DNA of 64,000 bases from assembly GCF_004614195.1 (NCBI RefSeq), contig NZ_SPUM01000132.1:1-64000 (forward strand), read 5' to 3'. The notes below the pieces were generated by a model that was not told where the DNA came from, made no database searches, and saw only the letters and a program-made list of their open reading frames with translations. The stretch comes from Massilia horti. GTDB lineage: Bacteria; Pseudomonadota; Gammaproteobacteria; Burkholderiales; Burkholderiaceae_D. The translations under genes were made by a program, and so were the position numbers. This document shows, piece by piece, positions 24,138 to 33,149 of the stretch (its first letter is position 1; each line of letters begins with the position of its first letter).

Positions 24138-25532
24138 ATGAATCGCCAGAATGTTTCTCGCGAGGGCTATCAGACTTACATGTGGTTCCGGCAGGCGGCG
24201 GAGCGTGGCAATGCCTATGCGCAGTTCAACCTGGGGCTGATGTACAAAAAGGGAGAAGGCATCGAGCGCGACGATCTGTGCGCGGCGCGCTGGCTGCGCG
24301 AGGCGGCGCAGCAGGGGCTTGCGTTCGCCCAGAACCACCTGGGCGCCATGTACTACAACGGCCGCGGCGTGGACAAGAGCGATGTCGACGCCGCCCACTG
24401 GTTCCGCCGGGCAGCCGAGCAGGGCGACGCCTCGGCCCAGCAAAACCTGGGGCAGATGTACCGCAAGGGGCGCGGCGTGCAGCAGGACGACGAAATGGCC
24501 CTGGCATGGTTCTACCGAGCCGCCGAGCAGGGCGTGGCCAGCGCCCAGAATCTGCTGGGCGAATGCTACCTGTTCGGCCATGGCGCGGCAGTCAACTATC
24601 CGTTGGCGATGGCGTGGTTCCGCAAGTCTGCGGTCCAGGGCGAGGCCCAGGCCCAGCTCAACCTCGGTTTCATGTACAAGCGCGGGCTGGGGGTGGATGC
24701 CAACGACGCGCAAGCGGTTTGCTGGTACCGCCAGGCGGCGGCGCAAGGCGAGCGCGTTGCGCAGCGCCAACTCGGGATCGCCTATGCCGAAGGCCATGGC
24801 GTGCGCGCCGATCCTCTGCGCGCCTTCGCATGGCTGCAGCGCGCCGCCGATCAAGGCGACAAGGAAGCGCAATTCAACCTCGGGCTCATGCTGGCCAACG
24901 GCCACGGCGTCGAACAGGACGACGCCAGGGCGCTCAGCTGGTACCTGCGCGCGGCCGAGCAGGGGCACATATCGGCACAGTACAACCTGGGCAACATGTA
25001 CGCCAACGGACGGGGCGCCGTGCGCGACGAACGGCGCGCGCTCGAGTGGTACCGGCGCGCGGCCGAGCAGGGCGCGGCCAACGCCCAGTTCAACGTCGGC
25101 GTCATCTATGCCAACGGACAGGGCGTGCCGAAAGACGAAGCCAAGGCCGCGCGCTGGTATCGGATGGCGGCGGAGCAGGGCGACGCCAGCGCCCAGAACA
25201 ACCTCGGCGTCATGTACGCCAACGGCCAGGGGGTAGAACAGGACGACGTTCTGGCCGTGTACTGGTACGGCCAGGCAGCCGAGCAGGGCCATGCGCTGGC
25301 GCAGTACAACCTTGGCGGCATGTACAACAGCGGCCGCGGGGTCGAGCGCGACCCGGTACGTTCCTACATGTGGATGCTACTGGCTGCCGATGCCGGCGAC
25401 GAGACGGCCAGCGCCAACAAGAGCATCGTCGCGCGCCGGCTTACGCCTTCCGAAATTGGCTGGGCGCTGGACATGACGCGCGAGTGGCAGGTCACGCATC
25501 GTCATTGCGCGTTTGAACGGCGCAGCCAATAG
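24138..25532 (+). CDS. Sel1-like repeat protein
   Basis: A 464-residue protein built from eleven or so Sel1-like (TPR-related) repeats of 36 residues with the pattern A-Q-x-N-L-G-x-M-Y-x-x-G-x-G-V. The start at 24138 is set by GGAGGACACC; no signal peptide is visible, so a cytosolic place is likely. Sel1 proteins act as scaffolds for protein-protein contacts. The repeats are highly regular, which suggests recent internal duplication or strong constraint. No partner genes adjoin it. Downstream lies an intergenic region with repeats. Confidence 0.9.
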   Translation: MNRQNVSREGYQTYMWFRQAAERGNAYAQFNLGLMYKKGEGIERDDLCAARWLREAAQQGLAFAQNHLGAMYYNGRGVDKSDVDAAHWFRRAAEQGDASAQQNLGQMYRKGRGVQQDDEMALAWFYRAAEQGVASAQNLLGECYLFGHGAAVNYPLAMAWFRKSAVQGEAQAQLNLGFMYKRGLGVDANDAQAVCWYRQAAAQGERVAQRQLGIAYAEGHGVRADPLRAFAWLQRAADQGDKEAQFNLGLMLANGHGVEQDDARALSWYLRAAEQGHISAQYNLGNMYANGRGAVRDERRALEWYRRAAEQGAANAQFNVGVIYANGQGVPKDEAKAARWYRMAAEQGDASAQNNLGVMYANGQGVEQDDVLAVYWYGQAAEQGHALAQYNLGGMYNSGRGVERDPVRSYMWMLLAADAGDETASANKSIVARRLTPSEIGWALDMTREWQVTHRHCAFERRSQ

Positions 25533-25635
25533 CCGTGTTCTGGAAACGGGCGGAACTTCGCCTTACCGGGGCGACACCCAGAACTGGCATGGGCGTAACG
25601 CAAACCGCAGAACCAGTCGTACCGCATGCCGAAGG

Positions 25636-25798
25636 CGTAGGGTGTGCACGAAGTGCGCACGCGGTCACCGTATACAGACTTGCGGCTGCCGCTTCTTAAC
25701 GCTGCCTTTGACCGGAGTAGGCGTAGGGTGCGCACCCGTGCGCACGCGGTCATCGCATGCAGACTTGCGCCTGCCGCTTCTTGACGCTGCGCTTGCCC
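25636..25798. repeat. Tandem half-copies of the GTAGGGTGCGCAC repeat
   Basis: Two direct copies of an 77-bp left half, starting at 25636 and 25722 (period 86). Each begins CGTAGGGTGYGCAC and continues with a shared ACAGACTTGC / CTGCCGCTTCTT body. The right-arm GTGCGCACCCTACG is missing. The rest of the 473-bp gap between the Sel1 and peptidase genes holds no gene I can support. Confidence 0.75.
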
Positions 25799-26005
25799 GA
25801 TCGGCCGCACGTGGGCTCCCCCGCGCCGCGCAAACCAAACTGCAGAGCCGCCGATGACCACTTGCGTCATTGTTTCCGACTGGCACCCAGCTTTTACACT
25901 GCTTGGCTCCTGCTCGGCGCCTTGCCTTACTCCCGGCGTGGATTCGCGCTATGATGCAGCACGGCATCACGTCCGTCCCTTCAAACAGAAGAAAAGAGAA
26001 TATCC

Positions 26006-28144
26006 ATGCACCTGAGACACGCATCCCTTGCCACAGTGCTGCTTGCCGCCTTCGGCGCCGGCCCAATTCACGCCCAGACCTGCCCGCCGAACGGCCAGGC
26101 GCTCACCTATCCGGTGACCGCGAAAGTTGACCAAACAGACAACTACCACGGCACCGTGATTGCCGACCCCTACCGCTGGCTGGAAGACGCCAACAGCGAC
26201 GCGACCAAGGCCTGGGTTGAGGCCGAAAACAAGGTCACCCAAGCATACCTGGGGCAGATTCCTGAGCGCGCGGCGATCCGCCAGCGCCTGACCCGCCTGT
26301 GGAACTACGAGCGCTACAGCGTGCCGTACAAGGAAGGCGGCCGCTACTTCTACAGCCGCAACGACGGGCTGCAGAACCAATCCGTCCTGTACACGATGAC
26401 GTCGCTGGCCGACACCCCCCGCGTGCTGCTCGACCCGAACACCCTGGCAGCCGACGGCACCGTCGCCTTGTCCGGCGCCGAAGTCAGCCCGGACGGCAAA
26501 CTGCTCGCCTACGGGACCGCCGCTTCGGGTTCGGACTGGAATGAATGGAAGGTACGCGACATCCAGACCGGCAAGGACCTGCCGGACCTGATCAAGTGGG
26601 TCAAGTTCTCCAAGACCGCCTGGACCAGCGACGGCAAGGGCTTCTTCTACAGCCGTTACGACGAACCGAAGGAAGCCACCAAGCTGGCTGACGTGAACTA
26701 CTTCCAGAAGCTGTACTACCACAAGATCGGCACCGCCCAGGCCGAAGACAAGCTGGTGTACGACCGTCCGGACCAGAAGGAATGGGGCTTTGGCGCTACT
26801 ACCACGGATGACGGCCGCTACCTGATCATCACCGCCACCAAAGGCACCGCCCACAAGTACCGCATCTTCTACAAAGACCTGGCGAAAGCCGACGCGCAGG
26901 TCGTGCCGCTGATCGACAACTTCGACGCGGCCTATGATTTCATCGACAATGTCGGCACCGTCTTCTACTTTACGACCGACCGTAACGCGCCGCGCAAGCG
27001 CATTGTCGCCATCGACATCAGCAAGCCGCAAGAAGCGAACTGGAAAGAAATCGTGCCGCAAGGCGAGGACACGCTGGTCGACGCGCGTTTGCTCAACGAC
27101 CAGATCGTGGCCGAATACCTGAAGGACGCGCGCAGCGTAGTCAAGGTCTTCGACCGTGCCGGCAAGCCGGTACGCGAAATCGCGCTGCCGGGCATTGGCT
27201 CGGTCGCAGGCTTTAGCGGCAAGCGCGGCGACAACGAGACCTTCTTCTCCTTCACCGGCTTTACCACGCCGACCACGATCTATCGCCTTGACATGAAGAG
27301 CGGCAAGAGCAGCGTATTCCGCCAGCCGAAGGTCGAGTTCAATCCGGACGACTACGAAACCCGTCAGCAATTCTTCACCAGCCGTGACGGCACCAAAGTG
27401 CCGATGTTCATCGTCTCGAAGAAAGGCCTCAAGCTGGACGGCACCAACCCGACCTACCTGTACGGCTACGGCGGCTTCAACATCTCGCTGACCCCGAGCT
27501 TCTCGCCGGCCAACCTGGCCTGGATGGAAATGGGCGGCGTCTACGCGGTAGCCAACCTGCGCGGCGGCGGCGAATATGGCGAAGCCTGGCACGAAGCCGG
27601 CACCAAGCTGAAGAAACAGAACGTGTTCGACGATTTTCTGGGCGCGGCCGAATGGCTGATCGCCAACAAGGTGACCTCGCCGGCCAAGCTCGCGATCGGC
27701 GGCGGCAGCAACGGTGGCCTGTTGGTTGGTGCCGCGATGACCCAGCGTCCGGAACTGTTCGGCGCGGCGATTCCGCAGGTGGGCGTGATGGACATGCTGC
27801 GCTTCCACAAGTTCACGATCGGCTGGGCCTGGACATCGGACTACGGCTCGTCGGAAAACCCGGAAGAATTCAAGGCCCTGGTCAAATACTCGCCGCTGCA
27901 CAACCTCAAGCCCGGCACCTGCTACCCGGCAACGATGATCACCACGGCGGACCACGACGACCGTGTGGTGCCTGCACACAGCTTCAAGTTCGCGGCCACA
28001 GCGCAGGCGGCACAGGGCGGCAGTGCACCGATCATCATCCGGATCGACACCAAGGCCGGCCACGGTGCCGGCAAGCCGACGGCCAAGCAGATCGACGAAG
28101 TCACCGACCGCTGGGGCTTCCTGCACAAGGCCCTCAATATGTAA
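26006..28144 (+). CDS. Secreted prolyl oligopeptidase (S9A)
   Basis: A 712-residue serine peptidase. The signal peptide ([19 protein letters not shown], cleavage near HAQ) directs it to the periplasm. A seven-bladed propeller fills about residues 90-430, then the alpha/beta hydrolase domain. Nucleophile S568 in [12 protein letters not shown]; the Asp in [11 protein letters not shown]; the His in AGHGAGKP, together the S9A triad. Signature [15 protein letters not shown] [14 protein letters not shown] is present. It cleaves short peptides after proline. Monocistronic, with AAAGAG before the start. Length agrees with the family. Confidence 0.95.
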   Translation: MHLRHASLATVLLAAFGAGPIHAQTCPPNGQALTYPVTAKVDQTDNYHGTVIADPYRWLEDANSDATKAWVEAENKVTQAYLGQIPERAAIRQRLTRLWNYERYSVPYKEGGRYFYSRNDGLQNQSVLYTMTSLADTPRVLLDPNTLAADGTVALSGAEVSPDGKLLAYGTAASGSDWNEWKVRDIQTGKDLPDLIKWVKFSKTAWTSDGKGFFYSRYDEPKEATKLADVNYFQKLYYHKIGTAQAEDKLVYDRPDQKEWGFGATTTDDGRYLIITATKGTAHKYRIFYKDLAKADAQVVPLIDNFDAAYDFIDNVGTVFYFTTDRNAPRKRIVAIDISKPQEANWKEIVPQGEDTLVDARLLNDQIVAEYLKDARSVVKVFDRAGKPVREIALPGIGSVAGFSGKRGDNETFFSFTGFTTPTTIYRLDMKSGKSSVFRQPKVEFNPDDYETRQQFFTSRDGTKVPMFIVSKKGLKLDGTNPTYLYGYGGFNISLTPSFSPANLAWMEMGGVYAVANLRGGGEYGEAWHEAGTKLKKQNVFDDFLGAAEWLIANKVTSPAKLAIGGGSNGGLLVGAAMTQRPELFGAAIPQVGVMDMLRFHKFTIGWAWTSDYGSSENPEEFKALVKYSPLHNLKPGTCYPATMITTADHDDRVVPAHSFKFAATAQAAQGGSAPIIIRIDTKAGHGAGKPTAKQIDEVTDRWGFLHKALNM

Positions 28145-28154
28145 TCCTGCCGCT

Positions 28155-28500
28155 GGGGTCAGAGTCGATTTATTCGGCAAGTTCTTGAAGTTGCCGGGAA
28201 ATTAGGGTCTGACCCTAGTTTAAAGCTGGGCGAGTGAAAAATAGGCAAGTGGGGTCAGAGTCGAATTGTTTTGCAACTGTCGGAAGTTGCTCAACAATTT
28301 GACTCTGACCCCATTTGTTTTGCGACAATCCCTAGAAATATGGGGTCAGCGTCGATTTATCCGGCAAGTTCCTGAAGTTGCCCAGAAATTAGGGTCTGAC
28401 CCTCGTTTGAAGCTGGGTGAGCGGCAAATAGCCAATTGGGGTCAGAGCCAAATTGTTTTGCAACGATCGGAAGTTGCTCAATAATTCTACTCTGACCCCA
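28155..28500. repeat. 187-bp tandem array of GGGGTCAGAGTC palindromes
   Basis: Four palindromic modules: 28155-28216, 28251-28312, 28342-28403 and 28438-28499. Each starts GGGGTCAG and ends in CTGACCC(C/T). Modules 1 and 3 are alike and 2 and 4 are alike, and both pairs are offset by exactly 187 bp, so one 187-bp unit was duplicated. GGGGTCAGAGTC motifs of this sort often accompany REP-associated tyrosine transposase genes; none is in the window. The array fills the gap between two convergent genes and may also terminate transcription. Confidence 0.85.
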
Positions 28501-28514
28501 ATTGGCTTTCGGCA

Positions 28515-29087
28515 TTACCTGTGCACGACCACCAACAAGGCTTTCGCCTCCGTCTTGCCGCCATTGCGCAGCACGTGGTCTTGATCTGCCGGGTAGCGCG
28601 CCGTGCCGCCAGCCTTTACCTTGCGTTTGCCAGAACCAACCTCGACCTCAAGCGCGCCGTGCAGCACTGTCAGGTGCTCATGCGTTCCGGGATCGTGCGC
28701 CTGCGACGCCAGTTCGCCACCCGGCGCCAACGTCAGCTCGTACCATTCGTATTTGCCGGCCAGTTCCATCGGGCCGAGGATGCGCAGCACGTAGCCGGCA
28801 TGGTGGCCAGGCAAGGTTGGCGTTTCGTGGGCGTCGAGCACGCGGATCGCTTCGACCTCGCGCGTTTCCGTGGCCAGGAGTTCGCCGATCGGCACGCCCA
28901 GGGCATTGGCCAGGCGCCAGGTGATGGCAATTGTCGGGTTCGCCTTTTCGCGCTCGATTTGCGACAGCATCGATTTGGAGACGCCTGCAATGCGTGACAG
29001 GTCCTCGAGCGTGAGCCCGCGCGCCAGCCGCAGCCGCTGCAGGGTGGCGCCGACTTCAGGGGGGGCGTTGTTGACGGGAGGTTTCAT
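28515..29087 (-). CDS. XRE-family regulator with cupin domain
   Basis: A 190-residue regulator. The helix-turn-helix is at residues 14-68 (LRLARGLTLEDLSRIAGVSKSMLSQIEREKANPT). A cupin domain follows at about 105-185 (YEWYELTLAPGGELASQAHDPGTHEHLTVLHGALEVEVG), which normally binds a small ligand. It is divergent from kbl-tdh-sdaA, so a role in threonine/serine/glycine catabolism control is likely, though not shown. The gene ends beside the 187-bp array, which probably closes its transcript. Confidence 0.9.
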   Translation of the reverse strand: MKPPVNNAPPEVGATLQRLRLARGLTLEDLSRIAGVSKSMLSQIEREKANPTIAITWRLANALGVPIGELLATETREVEAIRVLDAHETPTLPGHHAGYVLRILGPMELAGKYEWYELTLAPGGELASQAHDPGTHEHLTVLHGALEVEVGSGKRKVKAGGTARYPADQDHVLRNGGKTEAKALLVVVHR

Positions 29088-29107
29088 CGGCTTTTTTGCC
29101 AGGTTGT

Positions 29108-29119
29108 GTTGGACTCAAC
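29108..29119. promoter_or_regulatory. Possible operator between the XRE regulator and kbl
   Basis: The dyad GTTGGACTCAAC lies 20 bp upstream of the regulator start, and a related AGTTCAAC occurs at 29134-29141. Both are in the divergent gap, near AT-rich TATTCATTATATTG. It would suit autoregulation and control of kbl. The arms are only 4 bp, so this is tentative. Confidence 0.25.
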
Positions 29120-29277
29120 TTCACACCTTGCCAAGTTCAACAGGCAGGCGTAATATTCATTATATTGAATTTGCGTTCGACATAGCGGATTGGTGCGATT
29201 GCCGCCGAAACTGTTCAAGACGGTACAGCATAGGGCAACGGCCGGTCAAGCCGGCATCGACAAACGAGGGAATGGAA

Positions 29278-30477
29278 ATGAGCGATCAAGCGTTTTACAC
29301 CGGCCTGCAGCAGAACTTGAGTACGCTGCGCGAACAGGGCCTGTTCAAGCCCGAGCGCGTGCTGGCTTCGCGCCAGGGCGCCGAGGTGGTGGCCGATGAT
29401 GGCCGCACCTTGATCAACATGTGCGCGAATAACTACCTTGGCCTGTCGGGCGACCCCGAAACCCAGAAGGCTGCCGCCGCCGCGCTGGAAAAGTACGGCT
29501 ATGGCCTGTCGTCGGTGCGCTTCATCTGCGGCACGCAAACCGTGCACAAGGAACTCGAGCGTGCTCTGTCGGATTTCCTCGGCACCGAAGACACGATCCT
29601 CTACGCAGCCGCCTTCGATGCCAATGGCGGCGTGTTCGAGCCGCTGTTCGACGAAAACGACGCGATCATTTCCGACGCCCTGAACCACGCCTCGATCATC
29701 GACGGCATCCGGCTGTGCAAGGCTGCGCGCTACCGCTACGCGAACAACGACATGGCCGACCTCGAGAAGCAGCTGCTGGCGGCCACGGACGCTGGCAAGC
29801 GCCACAAGATCATCGTGACCGACGGCGTGTTCTCGATGGACGGCACGATCGCCCAGCTCGACAAGATCTGCGACCTGGCAGACAAGTACGGCGCCCTGAC
29901 CATGATCGACGAGTCGCACGCCTCCGGCTTCATGGGCAAGACCGGCCGCGGCACGCACGAGCACTGCGGCGTGATGGGCCGCATCGACATCATCACCGGC
30001 ACCTTGGGCAAGGCGCTCGGCGGCGCGATGGGCGGATTCACGTCGGGCCGCAAGGAAGTGATCGAGACCCTGCGCCAGAAGTCACGCCCCTACCTGTTCT
30101 CCAACTCGCTGGCGCCGATGATCGCCGGCGCCTCGCTCTCGGTCCTCGATCGCATCTCGAAGTCGACCGAACTGCGCGACCGCCTGCATGAGAACACCGC
30201 CTACTTCCGCAAAGAGATTGAGCGCATCGGCTTCACCATCAAGTCGGGCACGCACCCTGTGGTGCCAGTGATGCTGTTCGATGCGCCGGTCGCGCAGAAA
30301 TTCGCCGCGCGCATGTTCGAACTGGGCGTCCTGCTGTCCGGGTTCTTTTACCCGGTGGTGCCCATGGGGCAGGCTCGCGTTCGCGTCCAGCTGTCGGCGG
30401 CGCACACCCGCGAACAGCTCGACAAGGTCCTGGCCGCATTCGAGCAGGCCGGCCGCGAACTGGGCATCATCAAGTAA
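29278..30477 (+). CDS. kbl: Glycine C-acetyltransferase (2-amino-3-ketobutyrate CoA ligase)
   Basis: A 399-residue PLP enzyme of the alpha-oxoamine synthase family: 2-amino-3-ketobutyrate + CoA to glycine + acetyl-CoA. Seen: NMCANNYLGLSGDP, GLSSVRFICGTQTVHKELE, the His-stacking region SDALNHASIIDGIRL, DESHASGFMGKTGRG and the PLP Lys in TGTLGKALGGAMGG. Length equals E. coli Kbl (398). ATG 29278 is chosen over 29272 because GAGGGA then has 7-base spacing. tdh follows 27 bp later; together they degrade threonine to glycine and acetyl-CoA. Cytosolic. Confidence 0.97.
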   Translation: MSDQAFYTGLQQNLSTLREQGLFKPERVLASRQGAEVVADDGRTLINMCANNYLGLSGDPETQKAAAAALEKYGYGLSSVRFICGTQTVHKELERALSDFLGTEDTILYAAAFDANGGVFEPLFDENDAIISDALNHASIIDGIRLCKAARYRYANNDMADLEKQLLAATDAGKRHKIIVTDGVFSMDGTIAQLDKICDLADKYGALTMIDESHASGFMGKTGRGTHEHCGVMGRIDIITGTLGKALGGAMGGFTSGRKEVIETLRQKSRPYLFSNSLAPMIAGASLSVLDRISKSTELRDRLHENTAYFRKEIERIGFTIKSGTHPVVPVMLFDAPVAQKFAARMFELGVLLSGFFYPVVPMGQARVRVQLSAAHTREQLDKVLAAFEQAGRELGIIK

Positions 30478-30504
30478 AAAACTGAAGTCAAAACGGAACA
30501 CACA

Positions 30505-31467
30505 ATGGAACGGATTCTCATCATCGGCGCGAATGGCCAGATCGGCAGCGAACTGGTCACGGCCTTGGCCGAAAAGCACGGCGCGGACAACGTCATCGCC
30601 TCCGACATCAGCGATAACAACGTATTCGGTGCCGCGCGCTACGTGCAGCTCAATGTGCTGGACAAGGAAAGTGTCGCGCAACTGGTCGCGGACGAAGGCA
30701 TCACTCAGGTCTACCAGCTGGCCGCACTGCTGTCGGCAACCGGCGAACAGGCTCCCCTGAAGGCCTGGACCCTGAACATGGACGGGCTGCTCAACATCCT
30801 CGAGATCGCGCGCGAGCGTGGCGAGGCTGGCAAGCCGCTGAGCGTGTTCTGGCCGTCGTCGATCGCCGCCTTCGGTCCCAACACCCCGGCCGAGCACACC
30901 CCGCAGTACACGGTGATGGATCCAACCACCATCTACGGAATCAGCAAGCTCGCCGGCGAGCGGCTGTGCGAGTACTACCATACGAAATACGGCGTGGACG
31001 TGCGCAGCATCCGCTACCCCGGCATCATCAGCTTCAAGTCGCCCCCGGGCGGCGGCACCACCGACTATGCGATCGCGATCTTCCACGCAGCGCTGCGCGG
31101 CGAAACCTACGAGTGCTTCCTCGGCCCGGAAACCACGCTGCCGATGATTTACATGCCCGACGCCATTCGCGCTACCATTGAACTGATGGAAGCGCCAGCC
31201 GACAAGGTGGCGATTCGTTCGTCCTACAATGTCGCGGGTGTCTCGTTCAATCCGCGCGAGCTGGCCGCCGCCATCACCCGCAAGGTAGACGGCTTCACGA
31301 TCGCCTACAAGCCGGACAGCCGCCAGGCCATCGCCGACACCTGGCCCAAGAGCCTGGACGACAGCCGCGCCAGCGCAGACTGGGGCTGGAAGGCGCATAT
31401 CGGCATCGACGACATGGTCACCGACATGCTGGCCAATGTCGACGTGCGAGTCAGCGAAGCGGCGTAA
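30505..31467 (+). CDS. tdh: L-threonine 3-dehydrogenase (short-chain/epimerase type)
   Basis: A 320-residue extended-SDR protein: L-threonine + NAD+ to 2-amino-3-ketobutyrate. Seen: the Rossmann motif LIIGANGQIGSEL, QLAALLSATGE, the catalytic Tyr-Lys in TIYGISKLAGE (YxxxK), and SFKSPPGGGTTDYA, which is characteristic of SDR threonine dehydrogenases. This is the non-zinc type and not homologous to E. coli Tdh. It sits between kbl and sdaA in one operon. Substrate assignment rests on the kbl linkage as well as on motifs. Confidence 0.93.
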   Translation: MERILIIGANGQIGSELVTALAEKHGADNVIASDISDNNVFGAARYVQLNVLDKESVAQLVADEGITQVYQLAALLSATGEQAPLKAWTLNMDGLLNILEIARERGEAGKPLSVFWPSSIAAFGPNTPAEHTPQYTVMDPTTIYGISKLAGERLCEYYHTKYGVDVRSIRYPGIISFKSPPGGGTTDYAIAIFHAALRGETYECFLGPETTLPMIYMPDAIRATIELMEAPADKVAIRSSYNVAGVSFNPRELAAAITRKVDGFTIAYKPDSRQAIADTWPKSLDDSRASADWGWKAHIGIDDMVTDMLANVDVRVSEAA

Positions 31468-31524
31468 TAGCAGGGAACGAGGCGCGGCTAAGGCGCGCGC
31501 TTAAAAAAATAACGGAGACAATTC

Positions 31525-32919
31525 ATGGACATGAGCGTATTCGATCTCTTCAAGATCGGCATTGGGCCGTCCAGTTCGCACACAGTGGGTCCGATGGTGG
31601 CGGCCCGCCGCTTCCTGGTCGAATGCGGTGCGCTGGACGACGCGGTCGGGATCGAAGCCCACCTTTACGGTTCGCTCGCGCTGACCGGCGTTGGCCATGC
31701 GACGGACAAGGCGGTGATCCTCGGCCTGATGGGCGAGACGCCGCAAGGCGTCGACCCTGACTCGGTCGAGGACAAGCTGGACGCGGCACAGCTCGATGGC
31801 GAGATCCATCTGCTGGGCGTTAAAGCAGTGCCGTTCAGCGCAAAGACGAATCTCTTCTGGCACAAGACGATTGCGCTGCCCGGGCACCCCAACGGCATGC
31901 GCTTTGTGCTGAAGTTTGCCGACGGCCGGATGGTCGAACGTACCTTCTACTCGATCGGCGGAGGATTCATCACCGCCGAAGGCGAGAGCGGCGCGCAGGC
32001 CGACGCGCAGCCCTCCACGCCGGTCCCATATCCGTTCGATACGATGCGCGAGCTGCTCGAGCACGGTCGCAGGCACGGCCTGTCGATCCCGTACATGTTG
32101 CGTGCAAACGAGTGCGCACGTATGAGCGATGCGGAACTCGACGCGGGCTTGGACAAAATCTGGCGCGTGATGCGCGAATGTATTGCGCACGGCCTGGTGA
32201 CCGAAGGCCAGCTTCCCGGTGGCCTGAATGTACGCCGCCGAGCCGCGCGCCTGTGGAAGCAGGAGCAGGACGCGCTGCTGGCGGGCTCGCGCCGCAACGA
32301 ACTGCCGCACGACGCGCTGAACCAGGTGAGCCTGTATGCGATGGCGGTCAACGAAGAAAACGCTGCGGGCGGCCGGGTGGTGACCGCGCCGACCAACGGC
32401 GCCGCGGGCATCATCCCCGCAGTCCTGCGCTACTATGCCGAGGACTGCCGGCCCAGCGATCCGGTGCGCGGCGTGCGTGACTTTCTGCTTACGTCGGCGG
32501 CCATCGGCATGCTGTGCAAGCGTAACGCCTCGATCTCGGGTGCCGAAATCGGTTGCCAGGGCGAGGTCGGTGTGGCGTGCGCGATGGCGGCGGCCGGCCT
32601 GGTGGCAGCACTGGGCGGCACCAATGAGCAGATCGAAAACGCGGCCGAAATCGGCATCGAGCACCATTTGGGCATGACTTGCGATCCGATCGGCGGCCTG
32701 GTGCAGATACCGTGCATCGAGCGTAACGGGATGGGTGCGATCAAGGCGATCACCGCCGCGTCGCTCGCGTTGAAGGGCGATGGCACGCACTTCGTCAGCC
32801 TGGATAACGTGATCGAGACGATGCGCCAGACCGGGGCGGACATGCAGGCGAAGTACAAGGAGACTTCGCTGGGCGGGCTGGCGATTCACGTCGTCACCGT
32901 GAACCACGCCGCCTGCTGA
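31525..32919 (+). CDS. sdaA: L-serine ammonia-lyase, iron-sulfur dependent
   Basis: A 464-residue L-serine dehydratase: serine to pyruvate + ammonia. The N-terminal beta domain has FKIGIGPSSSHTVGPM; the alpha domain has ISGAEIGCQGEVG and MTCDPIGGLVQIPC. Cluster ligands by comparison with the Legionella enzyme are C344, C386 and C397, and the protein ends in Cys (C464), like the autoinhibitory tail Cys described there. The [4Fe-4S] cluster makes it oxygen sensitive. It lies 57 bp after tdh, so the operon converts threonine to glycine and serine to pyruvate. Confidence 0.96.
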   Translation: MDMSVFDLFKIGIGPSSSHTVGPMVAARRFLVECGALDDAVGIEAHLYGSLALTGVGHATDKAVILGLMGETPQGVDPDSVEDKLDAAQLDGEIHLLGVKAVPFSAKTNLFWHKTIALPGHPNGMRFVLKFADGRMVERTFYSIGGGFITAEGESGAQADAQPSTPVPYPFDTMRELLEHGRRHGLSIPYMLRANECARMSDAELDAGLDKIWRVMRECIAHGLVTEGQLPGGLNVRRRAARLWKQEQDALLAGSRRNELPHDALNQVSLYAMAVNEENAAGGRVVTAPTNGAAGIIPAVLRYYAEDCRPSDPVRGVRDFLLTSAAIGMLCKRNASISGAEIGCQGEVGVACAMAAAGLVAALGGTNEQIENAAEIGIEHHLGMTCDPIGGLVQIPCIERNGMGAIKAITAASLALKGDGTHFVSLDNVIETMRQTGADMQAKYKETSLGGLAIHVVTVNHAAC

Positions 32920-32939
32920 CCACAGGCGTTTGAGACCAT

Positions 32940-33045
32940 CGTAGGGTGCGCACCTGTGCGCACGCGGTTCGCAAAGGTCGCGTATCGTAGCGGGAGCCGC
33001 AAGTCAGCGTGCGGTGACCGCGTGCGCACTGGTGCGCACCCTACG
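32940..33045. repeat. GTAGGGTGCGCAC palindromic repeat, sdaA-thrC copy
   Basis: Complete 106-bp copy with left arm CGTAGGGTGCGCAC and right arm GTGCGCACCCTACG; the centre differs from other copies. It starts 20 bp after sdaA and may terminate its transcript. Confidence 0.85.
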
Positions 33046-33149
33046 ACCGGGTCGCATCTGCCCCGGGACGAAGCCCCGTCCGAGTACAAGATCCGGCACC
33101 CGGACTATAATAAAGCTTCAACGCCAGCCAACCCGGATCTTTCTACAGT

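Noticed and set aside
24111..25292. 393-codon antisense frame over the Sel1 gene
   Set aside because: Its repeats only mirror the Sel1 repeats on the other strand.
25967..28180. 737-codon open frame antisense to the prolyl oligopeptidase gene
   Set aside because: It mirrors a well-supported enzyme and arises from GC-rich codon bias; no motifs and no ribosome site.
28155..28500. CRISPR array
   Set aside because: Only two 187-bp units made of palindromes; no short repeats with unique equal-length spacers and no cas genes.
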